Assembly (NCBI GenBank): GCA_037953745.1
Contig: JBAKBP010007689.1
Coordinates: forward strand, 33,443-97,442
Source: Lithodes maja
Lineage: Eukaryota; Arthropoda; Malacostraca; Decapoda; Lithodidae
Reading direction: 5' to 3'
DNA length: 64,000 nucleotides
Below, one piece after another: positions 62,593-64,000 of the stretch. The notes below the pieces were generated by a model, which made no database searches, was not told the DNA's origin, and saw only the letters and a list, made by a program, of their open reading frames with translations. How positions within the stretch are numbered: position 1 is the first letter of the stretch; each line of letters begins with the position of its first letter. The position numbers and the translations under genes are program-made.

Positions 62593-63194
62593 CGGGAGGC
62601 GGGCCTTTAACCCGGGGAATGCTAGCCGGCCGCTCATTGGCTTGAGCACGCGGGAATATTCGCCCCTCCACCTCCTACAATCCATACCTCCTCCGCCGCT
62701 ACACAAGGTCGAAACAAGGGATTTAGAACCTTGGGTTCTGAGCCCGCATGGGTGGGAATCGCAAAACGCTCTTCACACGCTCTTCACCACGTGATTTTCA
62801 GTGCTTCCATCTATCGGGAACCAGTCCTAACTCAATTTTGCTCATGGTGGCACATTCGCCCCTTGTCCTCCAGGGTCCTCATATATATTTAAGGATTGAG
62901 CATTATTATAGTATATTAATGCTTGCACATCATATATATAGTTATCACATTACTACTATTGCATGCAACCCATATTTATAGTTGCCGCAACAGGCGATGC
63001 GTCCCGTACGTTCGGGACGCAAAAGTTGCCCTATTCGGGTGACAAATGGGTCCCGAAAAAGTTGCTTGGGGCGCAAAAGTTACTCCACGGAGCAACTTTT
63101 GTCACCGATTCGGGCAACTCGGGCATGTGTAACCGCGCCTTAACTTGCTGCAAATTGGTGCACGACTTAAGTCGAGCGCCGCCAATAAGGGGTT

Positions 63195-63361
63195 AAGAAC
63201 ATAAGAACATAAGAAAATGGGAGTCTGCAGAAAGCCGACTGGCCTACACAAGGCAGATCCCTGTCACACCCAACCCTAATTATAAGCCCAGCTTAAAAAC
63301 ACCATTAGGACTTAACTCACCGAAACGGTCAGAGGTCAGAAAAACGGGGATCATAGGATCT

Positions 63362-63365
<4 letters not shown>
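63195..63365. repeat. Dispersed repeat beginning AACATAAGAACATAAG
   Basis: The phrase GAACATAAGAACATAAGAAA followed by a GC-moderate body resembles a very common dispersed repeat that I recall from decapod genomes (unverified). It has no coding motif. It lies between the 4-kb TIR element and a LINE-C poly(A) tail. Confidence 0.45.
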
Positions 63366-63395
<30 letters not shown>

Positions 63396-64000
63396 CTATG
63401 TGATTGAGGGAGGCAAAAAGGCATAACTGCCTATAGCGAGTGCCTCCCCCATAGTTGAAAGAGTGACAGGGCCAAAATCAAGGGACGTTCGAGCCAAAAT
63501 GCCTGGACACACGGAGTTTGAAGCAATTTAAGTCATAGGAAGAGGGAAAGACTGATTCTGGGAGAGAGTTCCAGAGCTCAGCTGTTGAGTAGAAGAAAGT
63601 TTGAGAGTAACGTTTCACTCTTGGGTTGGAGAGTTGCACAGAGTAGGGGTGGGATTGAGTTGCAAGACGGGTACCACGTGCCCTACGTAAAGGAGGTGGT
63701 ATGCACTGGGATAGCTCTGAGGAACACTGATTATTATAGTAGCGATAGAATAGCGAGAGATGCAACATTGCGGCGGAGAGAGAGAGATTGCAGAGAGTTG
63801 GTGAGTGGACGGGAGTTAATGATACGAAAGGCCTTCCTTTCAACTTTGTCTAGGAGAGCAGTTGTGAGAGGAACCTCCCCACACATGTGAACAATACTCA
63901 ATACAAGGGCGCACTATGCCCCTGTACAGAGCAAGAAGCTGTGCAGGGGAAAAGAACCCCCTAAGGCGGTTGAGCACACCCAGCTTCTGGGAGGCTGCCT
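63366..64000 (-). pseudogene. LINE-C 3' part, continuing beyond the window
   Basis: Minus-strand copy of the LINE at 580-694/3073-3625. A poly(A) tail is read as the T run at 63367-63395, then the 3' UTR, then coding (ETFFYSTAELWNSLPESVF-like, LSLFYRYYNNQCSSELSQCI). It extends through the LINE-C target region of LINE-J uninterrupted (AGCTTCTTGCTCTGT intact on the minus strand near 63925). A frameshift separates coding pieces. The 5' part lies outside the window. Confidence 0.82.

Larger units (their letters stand above)
59169..63140. mobile_element. DNA transposon or paired MITE, ~4 kb, 22-bp perfect TIRs, TAA duplication
   Basis: AGGCGCGGTTACACATGCCC (plus GA) at 59169-59190 is perfectly inverted at 63119-63140, with TAA on both outer sides (59166-59168; 63141-63143). 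The 3-bp TWA duplication suggests PIF/Harbinger-like insertion. Both subterminal regions contain several CAACTTTTG motifs in both orientations, likely protein-binding sites. No transposase ORF was found. The interior holds a 46-bp minisatellite, a TTAA MITE and (TA)n. It might alternatively be two unrelated solo ends of the same family. Confidence 0.65.

Noticed and set aside
1..64000. CRISPR array, rRNA genes, bacterial operons
   Set aside because: None seen; the tandem arrays present have no spacer-repeat structure and the DNA is clearly eukaryotic.

Overview
This is eukaryotic, repeat-dense intron and intergenic DNA, most likely from a decapod crustacean. Reasons: two spliced exons on the minus strand match the nebulin-repeat region of the arthropod LASP gene (LIM and SH3 domain protein); there is an arthropod-type (CCTAA)n/(TTAGG)n tract; non-LTR retrotransposons, tRNA-derived SINEs and piggyBac elements are abundant; and (TA)n, (CA)n and other simple repeats are frequent. 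The species cannot be fixed from sequence alone. There are no operons, bacterial genes, rRNA genes or CRISPR arrays.

Host gene: LASP runs on the minus strand. One exon lies at 45412-45512 and the next at 19226-19305 (open to a stop at 19212). Their splice phases match, so the 26-kb stretch between them is a single intron, and it is almost entirely transposons. The LIM exon(s) were not found above 45.5 kb.

Layout. 1-3.6 kb: RTE-type LINE fragment, then a LINE-C fragment split by a 5'-truncated LINE-J, which is itself split by a SINE. 4.8-7.3 kb: RTE 3' ends, a 482-bp TTAA-flanked MITE and a truncated RTE. 8.3-18.6 kb: a foldback, then a 9.85-kb unclassified element with 34-bp terminal inverted repeats, carrying gag-like ORFs and an L2-like LINE. 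19.2-21.6 kb: LASP exon, SINEs, an RT remnant and a tRNA-Thr-like SINE. 21.7-25.35 kb: a tandem duplication, telomere-like repeats and an RTE with an intact 1003-aa ORF. 25.6-39.75 kb: a nested stack in which LINE-J is split by a full-length I-group LINE (LINE-B), itself split by a piggyBac and three MITEs. 41.2-45.3 kb: a second piggyBac copy. 46.2-50.1 kb: CR1/Jockey-group LINE-D. 51.1-51.4 kb: a SINE. 52-56.9 kb: I-group LINE-F lacking its endonuclease. 58.0-59.15 kb: TTAA MITEs. 59.2-63.1 kb: a 4-kb TIR element containing a 46-bp minisatellite. 63.2-64 kb: dispersed repeat and LINE-C 3' end.

How the parts relate: two nearly identical piggyBacs with complete DDD-type transposases plausibly mobilise the TTAA MITEs, which share termini and a subterminal motif with them. 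LINE-J shares its 3' end, including coding sequence, with a SINE family, a likely LINE/SINE partnership. The RTE shares a 3' hairpin plus (ATAG)n tail with another SINE. Target-site duplications let several insertions be ordered in time. All family names come from motifs recognised by eye; no database was searched.
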